Shown piece after piece: positions 24,830 to 34,271 of a stretch of DNA of 64,000 bases (its first letter is position 1; each line of letters begins with the position of its first letter). The position numbers and the translations under genes are program-made. Location: contig NZ_WMDZ01000001.1 in NCBI RefSeq assembly GCF_021735935.1, positions 2,790,001 to 2,854,000 of the forward strand, written 5' to 3'. The stretch is from Sulfitobacter sp. M39 (lineage in GTDB: Bacteria; Pseudomonadota; Alphaproteobacteria; Rhodobacterales; Rhodobacteraceae). The notes under the pieces were generated by a model. That model ran no database searches. It saw nothing but the letters and a program-made list of their open reading frames with translations, and was not told the origin of the DNA.

Positions 24830-26611
24830 ATGCCGAGCTACACCGCCCCGATCAAGGATATGCAATTCGTCCTGCACGACGTGCTGAACGTCACCGCGTC
24901 GTCCACCCCCGGTTATGACGAGCTTGAGGCGGATTTCACCTCTGCCATTCTGGAAGAAGCAGGCAAGCTGACCTCCGAAGTCCTCGCCCCGCTGAACGCG
25001 GCGGGTGATCAAGAAGGCTGCCGTCTGGAGAACGGCGTCGTCTACACCCCCAAAGGGTTCAAGGACGCCTTTGCGAAGGTCAAGGAAGGCGGCTGGACCG
25101 GTCTGGACATGCCAGAGCAATACGGCGGCCAGAACATGCCCTATATCCTCGGCACCGCCGTGGGCGAGATGTTCTCGGCGTCCAACCAGGCGTTCACCAT
25201 GTATCAAGGCCTGACCCACGGTGCGGCCTCGGCGATCCTCGCCCACGGCTCTGACGCACAAAAGGATACATATCTGCCCAACATGGTGTCCTGCGAATGG
25301 ACCGGCACCATGAACCTGACAGAGCCCCACTGCGGCACCGATCTGGGCCTGATGCGCACCAAGGCAGCGCCACAGGAAGACGGCAGCTATAAGATCACCG
25401 GCCAGAAGATCTTTATCTCGTCCGGTGAACACGACATGGCCGATAACATCATCCATCTGGTGCTGGCCAAGATCGAAGGCGGCCCCGAAGGCATCAAGGG
25501 CGTATCGCTCTTCATCGTGCCCAAGTTCATGGTCAAGGAAGACGGCTCGCTTGGCGAACGCAACGCGGTGTCCGTCGGCTCCATCGAAGAGAAAATGGGC
25601 ATCCACGGCAACTCTACCTGTGTGATGAACTATGACGGCGCGGTCGGCTACCTGCTGGGGGACGAACACAAAGGCATGCGCGCGATGTTCACCATGATGA
25701 ACGAAGCCCGCGTGGGCGTCGGCATGCAGGGTCTGGCGCAGGCCGATGTGGCCTATCAGAACGCGCTGGCCTACGCCAAGGACCGCCTGCAAGGCCGTGC
25801 CGTCACCGGGACAGAGCACCCCGACAAGCCTGCCGATCCGCTGATCGTCCACCCCGATATCCGTCGTAGCCTGATGGAGCAGAAATCCTTTGTCGAAGGG
25901 GCGCGGGCGTTCATCCTCTGGGGGGCCAGCCTAATCGACGCGGCACACCGCGCGGATGACAAGGATGCCGACGGGCTTGTCTCGCTGATGACCCCCGTCA
26001 TCAAAGGCTTCCTGACCGACATCGGCTATGACATGACGGTCAAGGCGCAGCAGGTCTATGGCGGCCACGGCTATATCGAGGAATGGGGCATGTCCCAGTT
26101 CACCCGCGACGCCCGTATCGCGATGATCTACGAAGGGGCCAATGGCGTTCAGGCGCTCGACCTCGTGGGCCGCAAACTGGCGCAGGACGGTGGCAAACAC
26201 GTCATGGCCTTCTTTGATCTGGTCAAGACCTTCATCAAGGAAAACGCAGGCCAGGACGCCGAGTTCGACGCCAGCTTTATGGAGCCGCTGAAGGCTGCCA
26301 GCAAAGACCTGCAATCGGCGGGCATGTACTTCATACAGAACGGCATGAAGAACCCCAACAACGCGCTCTCGGGGTCGAATGATTTCATGCATATGTTCGG
26401 GCATGTCTGTCTGGGCCTGATGTGGGCGAAAATGGGTCTGGCCGCGAAGAAAGCGCTGAAAGATGGCACCGGCGACGCGTCCTTCTACGAGACCAAGCTG
26501 GCAACCGGCCGCTTCTACATGGCCCGCCAACTGCCCGCGACCTCGCTGCATCTCAAGCGGATCGAAACCGGCGCGGATACTGTGATGGCGCTGGACGCGG
26601 CAAACTTCTAG
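24830..26611 (+). CDS. Acyl-CoA dehydrogenase, long form with C-terminal extension
   Basis: A 593-residue FAD enzyme for the first step of beta-oxidation. It shows the acyl-CoA dehydrogenase phrases [13 protein letters not shown] (~161-173) and [10 protein letters not shown], the catalytic glutamate Glu435 in YEGANG, and about 120 extra C-terminal residues found in the large FadE-like group. The ATG 24830 follows AAGGGAG; an upstream in-frame ATG is less likely. It begins an operon with a small gene, GST, thiolase and FadJ. Confidence 0.95.
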   Translation: MPSYTAPIKDMQFVLHDVLNVTASSTPGYDELEADFTSAILEEAGKLTSEVLAPLNAAGDQEGCRLENGVVYTPKGFKDAFAKVKEGGWTGLDMPEQYGGQNMPYILGTAVGEMFSASNQAFTMYQGLTHGAASAILAHGSDAQKDTYLPNMVSCEWTGTMNLTEPHCGTDLGLMRTKAAPQEDGSYKITGQKIFISSGEHDMADNIIHLVLAKIEGGPEGIKGVSLFIVPKFMVKEDGSLGERNAVSVGSIEEKMGIHGNSTCVMNYDGAVGYLLGDEHKGMRAMFTMMNEARVGVGMQGLAQADVAYQNALAYAKDRLQGRAVTGTEHPDKPADPLIVHPDIRRSLMEQKSFVEGARAFILWGASLIDAAHRADDKDADGLVSLMTPVIKGFLTDIGYDMTVKAQQVYGGHGYIEEWGMSQFTRDARIAMIYEGANGVQALDLVGRKLAQDGGKHVMAFFDLVKTFIKENAGQDAEFDASFMEPLKAASKDLQSAGMYFIQNGMKNPNNALSGSNDFMHMFGHVCLGLMWAKMGLAAKKALKDGTGDASFYETKLATGRFYMARQLPATSLHLKRIETGADTVMALDAANF

Positions 26612-26618
26612 GTTGCAC

Positions 26619-26643
26619 CGGGGTGGGGACATCCCCCACCCCG
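26619..26643 (+). terminator. Perfect 10-bp GC hairpin after acyl-CoA dehydrogenase
   Basis: CGGGGTGGGG (26619-26628) and CCCCACCCCG (26634-26643) form a perfect stem with a 5-base loop, 23 bases before the next start codon. There is no T run, so it may reduce read-through or protect the upstream mRNA. Confidence 0.55.
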
Positions 26644-26665
26644 ATGCTGACTGAAAGGACGCCCG

Positions 26666-26878
26666 ATGCCCAAACGTTTCCGCCTGACCCGCCGCTTCCC
26701 TGTCGCCATGACCGAAGACGGCTACCGCCGCCTGAAGAAATTCGCGGCAGAGGCGGGATTGGATGAAGGCGAAGCGCTGTCGTTTCTCTTCGAGAACTTC
26801 AACAGCGTGATCGACGAAGAGAACCTGACCGCGCGACTGCGGCTGTTCAACGCGGAACTGGACGGACGAAAGAGGTAG
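26666..26878 (+). CDS. Small basic protein in beta-oxidation operon, 70 residues
   Basis: A 70-residue protein with an Arg/Lys-rich N-terminus (MPKRFRLTRRFPVAMTEDGY) followed by a helix-turn-helix-like pattern RRLKKFAAEAGLDEGEALSFLFENF. It resembles ribbon-helix-helix or ParD-like small DNA-binding proteins (strand then two helices). A GAAAGGA ribosome site precedes it. It sits between the acyl-CoA dehydrogenase and GST genes. DNA binding is an inference from composition only. Confidence 0.75.
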   Translation: MPKRFRLTRRFPVAMTEDGYRRLKKFAAEAGLDEGEALSFLFENFNSVIDEENLTARLRLFNAELDGRKR

Positions 26879-26910
26879 CACACCACCACACCCCAAACGC
26901 CCTGCCGAAC

Positions 26911-26948
26911 CCGACCCTTCGGGGAGAGTTTAAGGGGCAAAATGAAGC
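26911..26948 (-). repeat. Dispersed intergenic repeat, family A, copy 1 (short)
   Basis: Read on the reverse strand it has CTTCATTTTGCC, then TTAAACTC and a GGGTCGGG end with a small CCGAAGG hairpin. It matches the 5' part of copies at 27088, 36400 and 39460. Confidence 0.75.
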
Positions 26949-27057
26949 GCAAACACCCTGCCCTGACCTTGCGATCAGCACGACCAAAGCAGGGCTTCAC
27001 TTTGCACGCGGCTCAGCTCTCCAGCCTGCCGCGCGGGGGTTGAATACGACAGGATGA

Positions 27058-27072
27058 TTAGTAACTGATTAA
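27058..27072. promoter_or_regulatory. CtrA-box-like sequence
   Basis: TTAG-N7-TTAA followed by C, one base off the CtrA consensus TTAA-N7-TTAA, about 110 bases before the GST gene. A single chance match of this size is quite possible. Confidence 0.25.
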
Positions 27073-27087
27073 CGCAAACCCGCGCAT

Positions 27088-27142
27088 CTTCATTTTGCCG
27101 GATAAACTCCACGGGGGTGTGGGGGTGTGAAACCCCCACGGG
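27088..27142 (+). repeat. Dispersed intergenic repeat, family A, copy 2
   Basis: CTTCATTTTGCC and TAAACTCC are followed by a GTGGGGGT-gtgaa-ACCCCCAC hairpin. The 5' part matches the other family A copies, while the palindromic part differs in sequence but keeps the ability to fold. Confidence 0.8.
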
Positions 27143-27182
27143 ACGACGACGATCAACACACAGGACTTGAGGGAGGGTTCAG

Positions 27183-27821
27183 ATGACCATCAAACTGCAT
27201 TGCTTTGGCGAAAGCGGAAACGCCTATAAGGCGGCGCTTGCGTTGCAGCTGTCGGGGCTCGACTGGGAGCCGGTGAAAGTTGATTTCTTCGGCGGCGAAA
27301 CCCGCACGCCGGATTACCGTGCGGCCATCAACAATATGGGCGAAGCGCCGGTGATGATTGATGGTGGCATTCGCCTGACCCAATCCGGCGTGATCCAGGA
27401 TTACGTGTCCGAACAATCGGGCAAATTCGGCGGCGGCAATCCGGAAGAGCGCCGCGAGATCCTGCGGTGGGTATTGTGGGACAACCACAAGCTCAGCTCG
27501 AACGCCGGTATGACGCGTTTTTTGATGAACTTCCTGCCCGAAGACAAGCAGCCCAAAGAAGTCATCGGCTTTATGCAGGGGCGTTTGTCTGCGGCCTATG
27601 CCGTGCTGAACGACCATCTGAACGGCCGCGACTGGATTGTCGGTGACGGGATCACCAATGCCGACCTGAGCTGCTGCGGCTATCTGTATTACCCCGAGCC
27701 TTTCGGCTTTGTCCGCAAGGACTGGCCCCATATCGACGCGTGGCTCACGCGTCTGAGCGAAACACCGGGCTGGAAAGCCCCCTACGACCTGATGCCCGGC
27801 AGCCCTGCTGACCGCGCCTGA
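27183..27821 (+). CDS. Glutathione S-transferase family protein
   Basis: A 212-residue cytosolic GST. The thioredoxin-like N-terminal domain spans ~1-78 (IKLHCFGESGNAYKAAL, then the cis-proline region GEAPVMIDGG and the glutathione-contact QSGVIQDY), and an all-helical C-terminal domain follows with ADLSCCGYLYY. A serine near residue 10 likely replaces the classical tyrosine, as in Beta/Theta-like bacterial GSTs. Position 19 bases before the thiolase suggests detoxification linked to fatty-acid or aldehyde metabolism. Confidence 0.93.
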   Translation: MTIKLHCFGESGNAYKAALALQLSGLDWEPVKVDFFGGETRTPDYRAAINNMGEAPVMIDGGIRLTQSGVIQDYVSEQSGKFGGGNPEERREILRWVLWDNHKLSSNAGMTRFLMNFLPEDKQPKEVIGFMQGRLSAAYAVLNDHLNGRDWIVGDGITNADLSCCGYLYYPEPFGFVRKDWPHIDAWLTRLSETPGWKAPYDLMPGSPADRA

Positions 27822-27839
27822 CCCAAAGGGAGACACCAC

Positions 27840-29051
27840 ATGACCGAAGCATATATCTACGACGCCCTGCGCACCCCGCGTGGCAAGGGCCGCAAAGACG
27901 GCGCCCTGCACGAGCTGACTTCGTTGCGCCTGTCCGCGCTAACGCTCAATGCGATGAAAGAGCGGAACAATCTTGAAGGCCACGCCGTCGAGGACGTGAT
28001 CTGGGGCAACGTGACCCAGGTGATGGAACAGGGCGGCTGTCTGGCGCGCTCTGCCGTGCTGGCATCCGATCTTGATGAACGCATCCCAGGCCTCGCCATC
28101 AACCGTTTCTGCGCCTCTGGCATGGAAGCCGTGAACCTTGCAGCCAACCAAGTGCGCGGCGGCGCGGGCATGGGCTATATCGCCGGTGGCGTTGAAATGA
28201 TGGGCCGCGTGGCCATGGGCAGCGACGGTGCTGCGATTGCCGTTGACCCTTCGCTCGCGATGGAGCGGTATTTCGTGCCGCAGGGCATCTCGGCTGACAT
28301 CATCGCGACCGAATACGGCTTTACCCGTGACGAGGCCGACAAGCTAGCGATGCAGTCGCAACAGCGTGCCAAGAAAGCCTGGGACGAAGGGCGCTTTGAT
28401 AAATCCGTGATCGAGATCAAGGACCAGAACGGCCTGTCGATCCTCAGCCATGACGAATACATGCGCCCCCAGACCGACATGCAGTCGCTGGGGTCGCTGA
28501 ACCCTGCGTTCCAGCAGATGGGCGAGGTCATGCCCGGCTTTGATAAGGTCGCGCTGATGAAATATCCGCACCTCGAAAAGATCAACCACATCCACCACGC
28601 GGGGAACTCCTCGGGCATCGTGGACGGTGCGGCGGCTGTCCTGATCGGGAACAAGGAATTCGGCGAGAAATACGGCCTCAAGCCGCGCGCGCGCATCCGT
28701 GCAACCGCCAAGATCGGGACCGACCCGACCATCATGCTGACCGGCCCTGTTCCCGTGACCGAAAAGATCCTTGCGGACAATGGCATGAACATCAACGACA
28801 TCGATCTGTTCGAGGTTAACGAAGCCTTTGCCGCTGTCGTCATGCGCTTCATGCAGGCGTTCGACGTCGATGAAAGCAAGGTCAACGTGAACGGCGGGTC
28901 GATCGCCATGGGTCACCCCTTGGGTGCCACCGGCGCGATGATCATCGGCACGCTGCTGGACGAGCTTGAGCGTTCGGACAAGGAAGTCGGGATGGCCACG
29001 CTTTGCATCGCCTCTGGTATGGGTGCCGCCACCATCATCGAGCGCGTTTGA
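27840..29051 (+). CDS. Acetyl-CoA C-acyltransferase (thiolase)
   Basis: A 403-residue thiolase that cleaves 3-ketoacyl-CoA in beta-oxidation (FadA-type). The acyl-carrying cysteine is Cys91 in NRFCASGMEAVN; the base histidine is in NGGSIAMGHPLGATGA and the second cysteine in TLCIASGMGAA near the end. AAGGGAG precedes the ATG. Its stop overlaps the next ATG by one base. With FadJ downstream it forms the multifunctional beta-oxidation pair. Confidence 0.95.
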   Translation: MTEAYIYDALRTPRGKGRKDGALHELTSLRLSALTLNAMKERNNLEGHAVEDVIWGNVTQVMEQGGCLARSAVLASDLDERIPGLAINRFCASGMEAVNLAANQVRGGAGMGYIAGGVEMMGRVAMGSDGAAIAVDPSLAMERYFVPQGISADIIATEYGFTRDEADKLAMQSQQRAKKAWDEGRFDKSVIEIKDQNGLSILSHDEYMRPQTDMQSLGSLNPAFQQMGEVMPGFDKVALMKYPHLEKINHIHHAGNSSGIVDGAAAVLIGNKEFGEKYGLKPRARIRATAKIGTDPTIMLTGPVPVTEKILADNGMNINDIDLFEVNEAFAAVVMRFMQAFDVDESKVNVNGGSIAMGHPLGATGAMIIGTLLDELERSDKEVGMATLCIASGMGAATIIERV

Positions 29052-29350
29052 TGGGCGACCAGCCGCATCCTTTCCACGCCGTGGCCGATCTGGCAGCGCG
29101 GCGTGGGCTGAGGGACCTTAAGCTCGCAGAAGAACGCGGGGGGCAATATGTGCGCCTGTATCAGGCTACGCCTCCGCTGTTCTTCAAGCATCGCAACGAT
29201 CCAAGCGACAGCTATGACCGCGAGCGGTTCAAGGACTTCAAACGGATACTGCTAAGCGAGGATGACTGCGACAAAGGCCCGGAAGCCACCATCGCCTTGA
29301 TCCGCACACTGCTTGAAAAATTCGCTGACTATACGCCTCAGCGCTCGTAA
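29051..29350 (+). CDS. Hypothetical protein, 99 residues, between thiolase and FadJ
   Basis: A charged, helical, soluble protein that I do not recognise. It begins MGDQPHPFHAVADLAAR, has a central aromatic patch QYVRLYQATPPLFFKH and ends with acidic and basic helices. Translation is coupled to the thiolase by a TGATG junction, and FadJ starts 27 bases later. The tight coupling argues it is made with the beta-oxidation enzymes; its role is unknown. Confidence 0.8.
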   Translation: MGDQPHPFHAVADLAARRGLRDLKLAEERGGQYVRLYQATPPLFFKHRNDPSDSYDRERFKDFKRILLSEDDCDKGPEATIALIRTLLEKFADYTPQRS

Positions 29351-29377
29351 CACACTCCAAATCAGGGAGAGATTTAA

Positions 29378-31579
29378 ATGACCGATTTCACCATGAAGAC
29401 AGACGCCGACGGCGTCGCCATCATCACCTGGGACGTGCCCGGAAAATCCATGAACGTCATGTCGATCGAAGGCTTGTCCGAGCTGGACAGCATCATCGAC
29501 ACGGTCCTGTCCGACGACGCCATCAAGGGGGCCGTGATCACCTCTGGCAAGGACGGGTCCTTTGCCGGTGGTATGGACCTGAACCTGCTCGCCAAAATGC
29601 GCGAAGATGCGGGCGATAACCCCGCGCAGGGGCTGTTTGACGGCACCATGAAAATGCATGCCCTGCTGCGCAAGATCGAACGCGCGGGCATGGACGCTAA
29701 GACCAACAAGGGTGGCAAGCCGATTGCCTCTGCCCTGCCCGGCACTGCCGCGGGCATCGGGCTTGAGCTACCGCTGGCCACGCACCGTATCTTTGTCGCC
29801 GACAACCCAAAGGCGCGTATCGGCCTGCCCGAGATCATGGTCGGTATCTTCCCCGGCGCGGGCGGCACCACCCGTCTGGCGCGCAAACTCGGCGCGATGG
29901 CCGCCTCGCCCTTCTTGCTGGAAGGCAAGATGGTTGCCCCTGCCGCCGCGAAATCTGCCGGTCTGATCGACGAAGTTGTCGCTGATCCGGTAGCCGCCGC
30001 GAAAGAATGGGTGCTGAATGCCAAGGATGCGGATATACTGAAACCCTGGGACGCCAAAGGCTACAAGATGCCCGGTGGTGCCCCCTATCACCCTGCGGGC
30101 TTCATGACCTTTGTAGGCGCCAATGCGATGGTCAACGGTAAGACCCAAGGCGCTTTCCCTGCCGCTAAGGCCCTGCTGAGCGCCGTTTACGAAGGTTCGC
30201 TTGTGCCCTTCGATACCGCGCTGAAGATCGAGGCACGCTGGTTCACCAACATCCTGCTGAACCCGTCCTCCTCTGCCATGATCCGGTCGCTGTTCCTGAA
30301 CAAGGAAGCGCTGGAAAAAGGCGCGGTGCGTCCCGAAGGCGTTCCCGATCAACGCGTCAAGAAGCTGGGCGTTCTGGGGGCTGGCATGATGGGTGCGGGC
30401 ATCACGCTTGTCTCCGTGCAAGCCGGGATCGAGGTCGTGCTGATCGACCAGACCCAAGAAGCCGCTGACAAGGGCAAGGCCTACTCCGCCAGCTTCTTTG
30501 ACAAGGGCATCGCGCGCAAGAAATCCACCGAGGAAAAGAAAGCCGCAGCCCTTGATCTGATCACCGCGACCACCGATCTGGACGCGCTGAAAGGCTGTGA
30601 CCTGATCATCGAAGCCGTCTTCGAAGACCCTGCCGTCAAGGCCGAGATGACCAAAAAGGTCGAAGCCGTGATCCCCGAGGATTGCATCTTTGCTTCCAAC
30701 ACCTCGACCCTGCCGATCACCGAGCTGGCCAAAGCGTCCAGCCGGGCGGATCAGTTCATCGGCATCCACTTCTTCTCGCCCGTCGAGAAAATGGCGCTGG
30801 TCGAGATCATCAAGGGGGCCGAAACTGGCGACCGTGCCGTGGCCAAATCGCTCGACTATGTGCGTCAGATCCGCAAGACGCCGATCGTGGTCAACGACGC
30901 GCGTTTCTTCTATGCCAACCGCTGCATCATCCCCTATGCCAACGAAGGCGCGCGGATGATCACCGAAGGGGCGGCACCGCAACTGGTCGATCACGCGGCA
31001 CAGCTTCTGGGCTTCCCTGTGGGGCCGGTGCAGCTGACCGATGAGACCTCGATCGATCTGGGGGCCAAGATTGCCCGCGCGACCAAGGCGGCCATGGGCA
31101 ATGCCTATCCTGCCAGCCAAGCGGATGATCTGATCTTCTGGATGGAAGATCTGGGCCGTCTGGGCCGCAAGGCCAACGCGGGCTTCTTTGACTATGACGA
31201 AAAGGGCAAGCGTCAGGGCTATTGGAAGGGGATGCACGACAAGTTCCCGCTGGCCGAGGAACAGCCAGACCTGCGCGATGTGCAGGACCGTCTGATGTTC
31301 GTTCAGGTGCTCGAAGCAGTACGTGCGCTGGAAGAAGGCGTGCTGGAAGATATCCGCGAAGGCGACGTGGGCGCGATCCTTGGCTGGGGCTTTGCGCCTT
31401 GGTCCGGCGGCCCGTTCAGCTGGCTCGACATCATCGGCACGCCCTATGCGGCGGAACGCTGTGACCAGTTGGAAGCGCAGTTCGGCGAGCGGTTCAAATG
31501 CCCTGACCTGCTGCGTGAAATGGCCGAGAAGAACCAGACCTTCTATGGTCGCTTCGGGCCGGACGCCAAAGCCGCCTGA
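29378..31579 (+). CDS. fadJ: Bifunctional enoyl-CoA hydratase / 3-hydroxyacyl-CoA dehydrogenase
   Basis: A 733-residue FadB/FadJ-type enzyme that performs the hydration and NAD-dependent oxidation steps of beta-oxidation. The N-terminal crotonase domain has its oxyanion loop SFAGGMDLNLL (~61-71) and glutamates near 130 (GIGLELPLA) and 152 (GLPEIMVG). The dehydrogenase starts near 320 with LGVLGAGMMGAGI, followed by IHFFSPVEKMALVEI. fadB and fadJ cannot be told apart here; the length fits FadJ. It is last in the operon, before a strong terminator. Confidence 0.95.
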   Translation: MTDFTMKTDADGVAIITWDVPGKSMNVMSIEGLSELDSIIDTVLSDDAIKGAVITSGKDGSFAGGMDLNLLAKMREDAGDNPAQGLFDGTMKMHALLRKIERAGMDAKTNKGGKPIASALPGTAAGIGLELPLATHRIFVADNPKARIGLPEIMVGIFPGAGGTTRLARKLGAMAASPFLLEGKMVAPAAAKSAGLIDEVVADPVAAAKEWVLNAKDADILKPWDAKGYKMPGGAPYHPAGFMTFVGANAMVNGKTQGAFPAAKALLSAVYEGSLVPFDTALKIEARWFTNILLNPSSSAMIRSLFLNKEALEKGAVRPEGVPDQRVKKLGVLGAGMMGAGITLVSVQAGIEVVLIDQTQEAADKGKAYSASFFDKGIARKKSTEEKKAAALDLITATTDLDALKGCDLIIEAVFEDPAVKAEMTKKVEAVIPEDCIFASNTSTLPITELAKASSRADQFIGIHFFSPVEKMALVEIIKGAETGDRAVAKSLDYVRQIRKTPIVVNDARFFYANRCIIPYANEGARMITEGAAPQLVDHAAQLLGFPVGPVQLTDETSIDLGAKIARATKAAMGNAYPASQADDLIFWMEDLGRLGRKANAGFFDYDEKGKRQGYWKGMHDKFPLAEEQPDLRDVQDRLMFVQVLEAVRALEEGVLEDIREGDVGAILGWGFAPWSGGPFSWLDIIGTPYAAERCDQLEAQFGERFKCPDLLREMAEKNQTFYGRFGPDAKAA

Positions 31580-31606
31580 GAAGGCAACACCCGATAGAGA
31601 AACGGA

Positions 31607-31640
31607 AACGGCCAGCAGTTCTTGCTGGCCGTTTTGCTTT
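31607..31640 (+). terminator. Rho-independent terminator of the beta-oxidation operon
   Basis: AACGGCCAGCA (31607-31617) pairs with TGCTGGCCGTT (31623-31633) across a 5-base loop, followed by TTGCTTT. The classic form is about 27 bases after fadJ. Confidence 0.92.
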
Positions 31641-31665
31641 GCTGGATGATGTACCGCCCGCGCGC

Positions 31666-32316
31666 TTAGCCGTCGAAACTGTAGCCGAAACGCGCGATAT
31701 CCTCGGCGCAGGTCGTGGCGATCAGGTCGCGGGTTTGGGGGGTGTAGTAGTCCCCATAGCCCGCCGCGCGGTCAGACGCATTCGCATGCGGCAACGTCAG
31801 ATCAAAGCCCAGATGGTCGAACAGCGGCTGTGCGTCCTGCGCGAAATGCTCGATCCGGATAAACAGGTTGCTTTGATCCTCGCCCGCCCCGTCGCGCAGA
31901 TATGACCCATAGGGAGAGGCCAGAAGGCTGCCCTGCACGGTAGGCGTCTGCACGAAGGCGTCAAACGCCAGCGACTTGGCAAGCCCCACGGCGGGATGAT
32001 CGAACCCCTGCGCGCGCAGCCAGTGGTAGTAGCTGACCATCCGGTCCCACGGGTTGCGCACCAGCGCAAAGGCGAACATCCGGGCAATTTCTTCGCGGGT
32101 GACCACGCCTTCGATATCGGCGAGGGTCGCGTGTTTCCAAAGCCGTCCCGCCGACGCGCCCCCTGCCAGACGCTTGCGCCGCTTGACCGCTTTGGGCGTG
32201 TCGCCCAGCATCAGATCCTCTTTCATCGCCCGCGCTTCCAGCGCGAGCGCGAGGGACGTGCCGCCGGTTTTGGGGATATGCACAAAGATATAATTGCGCC
32301 CGCGGCTGATGATCAT
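31666..32316 (-). CDS. Sulfotransferase family 2 domain protein
   Basis: A 216-residue sulfotransferase-like protein. The PAPS-binding loop is HIPKTGGTSLA at ~13-23, and the second phosphate-binding element is FALVRNPWDRMVSYYHW at ~100. I start at the ATG 32316 (MIISRGRNYIF), since the fold begins there; 34 upstream codons have no family similarity. It would sulfate a sugar or surface glycan, but no polysaccharide genes are adjacent. Confidence 0.9.
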   Translation of the reverse strand: MIISRGRNYIFVHIPKTGGTSLALALEARAMKEDLMLGDTPKAVKRRKRLAGGASAGRLWKHATLADIEGVVTREEIARMFAFALVRNPWDRMVSYYHWLRAQGFDHPAVGLAKSLAFDAFVQTPTVQGSLLASPYGSYLRDGAGEDQSNLFIRIEHFAQDAQPLFDHLGFDLTLPHANASDRAAGYGDYYTPQTRDLIATTCAEDIARFGYSFDG

Positions 32317-32540
32317 GACCGCCCCGCCGCATTTGTGATTGGCCGCTTTACGCTCGTGCCCATATCCTGCCTCTGCCCTGCTTTTATCATCCTTCCCAAA
32401 ACGGGGGATGCTGCGCAATAGTAACCGGGACAGGAAAATATAGAACGGGGTGCGCCACGAACACCCTTGCCCGCGAACCGCTGCGCGGCCAATGCGCTAA
32501 ACCGCAGGCGGTTTCACCGGCTACCAGGCTTTAGTGCTGT

Positions 32541-33065
32541 CTACATCGCGCGCTGTGTGACGACCGGATCGGCGACGATCATCGCCTCTGCCTGCTCTTG
32601 CGCGCCGAGCCGTTTTTCATACCGCCAGACATCGATCTGCAACGACCCCTCGCCGGTTTCGACCTCATAGGGGATCGTGCCGGCCTGCACCCAGCCGCAG
32701 GCCTCATAGAACCGCGCGGCACGAGTGTTGCCAACCGAACAGGCCAGCCATTTCAACCCATGCCCCAGTTCTGCTTCCGTCGCCGCCATCATCTGCTGCG
32801 CCAGACCGCTGCCCTGAAAGGCTTCACCGACGTAAAACTGGTAGATCTCGTCATGGTCCACCATGAAGAACCCCGCGATCTGTCCGTCAACCCAGACCAC
32901 CTGCGTATGCTTAAGGTGCACACGCATCCGCATCGTGAACTCTTCGAAACTGCGCAGGGCGGTCAAGGCGGGGGGCACGACATCGGCATGGGCCTGATGC
33001 CAACCACGATACCAGATCTCGACAAGTCTGGCGGCATCATCGGGATGTGCGGGCTTGATCTGCAT
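32541..33065 (-). CDS. GNAT family N-acetyltransferase
   Basis: A 174-residue acetyltransferase. The acetyl-CoA-binding segment is FYVGEAFQGSGLAQQMMAATE (here split as ~88-108, with Q/R-x-x-G-x-G/A form QGSGLA), followed by VGNTRAARFYEACGW, which is typical of the family. AAGGAG precedes the ATG 33065. The substrate is unknown. It is divergent from the membrane protein gene at 33171. Confidence 0.92.
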   Translation of the reverse strand: MQIKPAHPDDAARLVEIWYRGWHQAHADVVPPALTALRSFEEFTMRMRVHLKHTQVVWVDGQIAGFFMVDHDEIYQFYVGEAFQGSGLAQQMMAATEAELGHGLKWLACSVGNTRAARFYEACGWVQAGTIPYEVETGEGSLQIDVWRYEKRLGAQEQAEAMIVADPVVTQRAM

Positions 33066-33170
33066 GGGACGCTCCTTTCGAATTCTCCTATGCTGTCTTA
33101 AGTCCACCCATTGCTCAACCCGTGTCAGGTGGTAAACTATCCAAAACAGTTAGGCACTATACTTCAGGAT

Positions 33171-34184
33171 ATGACAGCCCTTTCCAAATACGCCCGGTTG
33201 GAAGCAACCGGACTATGGCGTTCGGCCCCCGATGCCCAACGTCGCGAGGTCATCGTGTCGATCGGCGATGCGACACTGGTGATTTCCGACCTCAAGGATC
33301 AGGCGCTGACCCATTGGTCACTGGCGGCTTTGGCGCGGTCAAACCCCGGCACCCGCCCCGCGATTTTCCACCCCGACGGCGACCCCAGTGAAACGCTGGA
33401 AATCCCCGACAGCGAGGGAGAGATGATCGACGCCATCGAAACCCTGCGCCGCGTGGTCGAACGCCGTCGCCCCCGCCCGGGGCGGCTGCGATTTGCCGGG
33501 GTGCTGACCTCGGCGCTGGTGGTGGCGGCGGTGGCGCTGTTCTGGCTGCCGGGCGCGCTGCAAGATCACACGCTGCGGGTGGTGCCCAAGGTCAAACGCG
33601 CCTCCATCGGGGCGGCGCTGCTGAAAAAGATCGAACGGGTGTCCGGCCCCGCCTGTACCAACGCCCGCGGGCGCACGGCGCTGGCAAAGCTCGGCGCGCG
33701 GCTGTCGTCTGATCCGATGGCGGTGCTGCCCGCCATGACCCGTCCCAGCCTGCACCTGCCCGGCGGGCTGATCGTGCTGAACAAGACCCTGTTCGAGGAT
33801 TACGAGTCCCCCGATATCGCGGGCGGCTATATTCTGGCGGAACAAGCGAAACGCGCCGTCACAGACCCGCTTGAACATATGCTCGCCACCATCGGCATCC
33901 GCGAAAACTTCCGCCTGCTGACCACCGGCGATGTGTCGGATGCGGCCCTAACACGCTACGCCGAACATCTGATGGCCGAACCCGCGCCGGAACCGCCCGT
34001 TGACGCCCTGCTTGCCCGTTTCGAAAAACAGCGCCTGCACAGCACGCCTTACGCGCAAGCCCGCGACATCACCGGAGAGACGGTGCTGCCCCTGATCGAA
34101 GGCGATCCGATGAACGGCAAGGAAACCGACCCGCTGCTGAATGATGCCGACTGGCTACGGCTGCAAAATATCTGCGGCGGCTAA
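33171..34184 (+). CDS. Conserved hypothetical protein with one membrane segment
   Basis: A 337-residue protein with a soluble N-terminal part (~110 residues), one membrane helix (FAGVLTSALVVAAVALFWLPG at ~130) after a basic RRRPRPGRLR, and a large outside/periplasmic domain. The latter resembles M48-type peptidases in outline (LHLPGGLIVLNKTLFEDYESPDIAGGYILAEQAKR) but where an HExxH zinc site would be, there is AEQAK, so it is probably inactive as a metallopeptidase. I choose ATG 33171 over 33111. Confidence 0.82.
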   Translation: MTALSKYARLEATGLWRSAPDAQRREVIVSIGDATLVISDLKDQALTHWSLAALARSNPGTRPAIFHPDGDPSETLEIPDSEGEMIDAIETLRRVVERRRPRPGRLRFAGVLTSALVVAAVALFWLPGALQDHTLRVVPKVKRASIGAALLKKIERVSGPACTNARGRTALAKLGARLSSDPMAVLPAMTRPSLHLPGGLIVLNKTLFEDYESPDIAGGYILAEQAKRAVTDPLEHMLATIGIRENFRLLTTGDVSDAALTRYAEHLMAEPAPEPPVDALLARFEKQRLHSTPYAQARDITGETVLPLIEGDPMNGKETDPLLNDADWLRLQNICGG

Positions 34185-34214
34185 GGCAGAGATCCAGGCA
34201 CCGGCCTTCAACGC

Positions 34215-34248
34215 AAAAGGCCAGCCGGATCGCCCCGACTGGCCTTTT
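34215..34248. terminator. Bidirectional terminator
   Basis: AAAAGGCCAG (34215-34224) pairs with CTGGCCTTTT (34239-34248), with an A run before and a T run after, between convergent genes. Confidence 0.9.
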
Positions 34249-34271
34249 ATCTGCACTGTCCTGCGGATGCG

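Larger units (their letters stand above)
26879..27182. other. Gene-free gap of 304 bases with two repeat copies
   Basis: No coding frame in this gap looks real. It holds family A repeats in opposite orientations (26911-26948 reverse, 27088-27142 forward), a CtrA-box-like TTAG-N7-TTAA at 27058-27072, and a GGGAGGG ribosome site for the GST gene. It splits the beta-oxidation cluster, so a second promoter here is likely. Confidence 0.7.

Noticed and set aside
27058..27072. CtrA regulation of the GST gene
   Set aside because: Only one site with a mismatch and no second half-site nearby; such matches are expected by chance, so listed at low confidence and not promoted to a finding.
29768..31237. 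Leftward open frame of 489 residues inside fadJ
   Set aside because: Shadow of fadJ for the same reasons.
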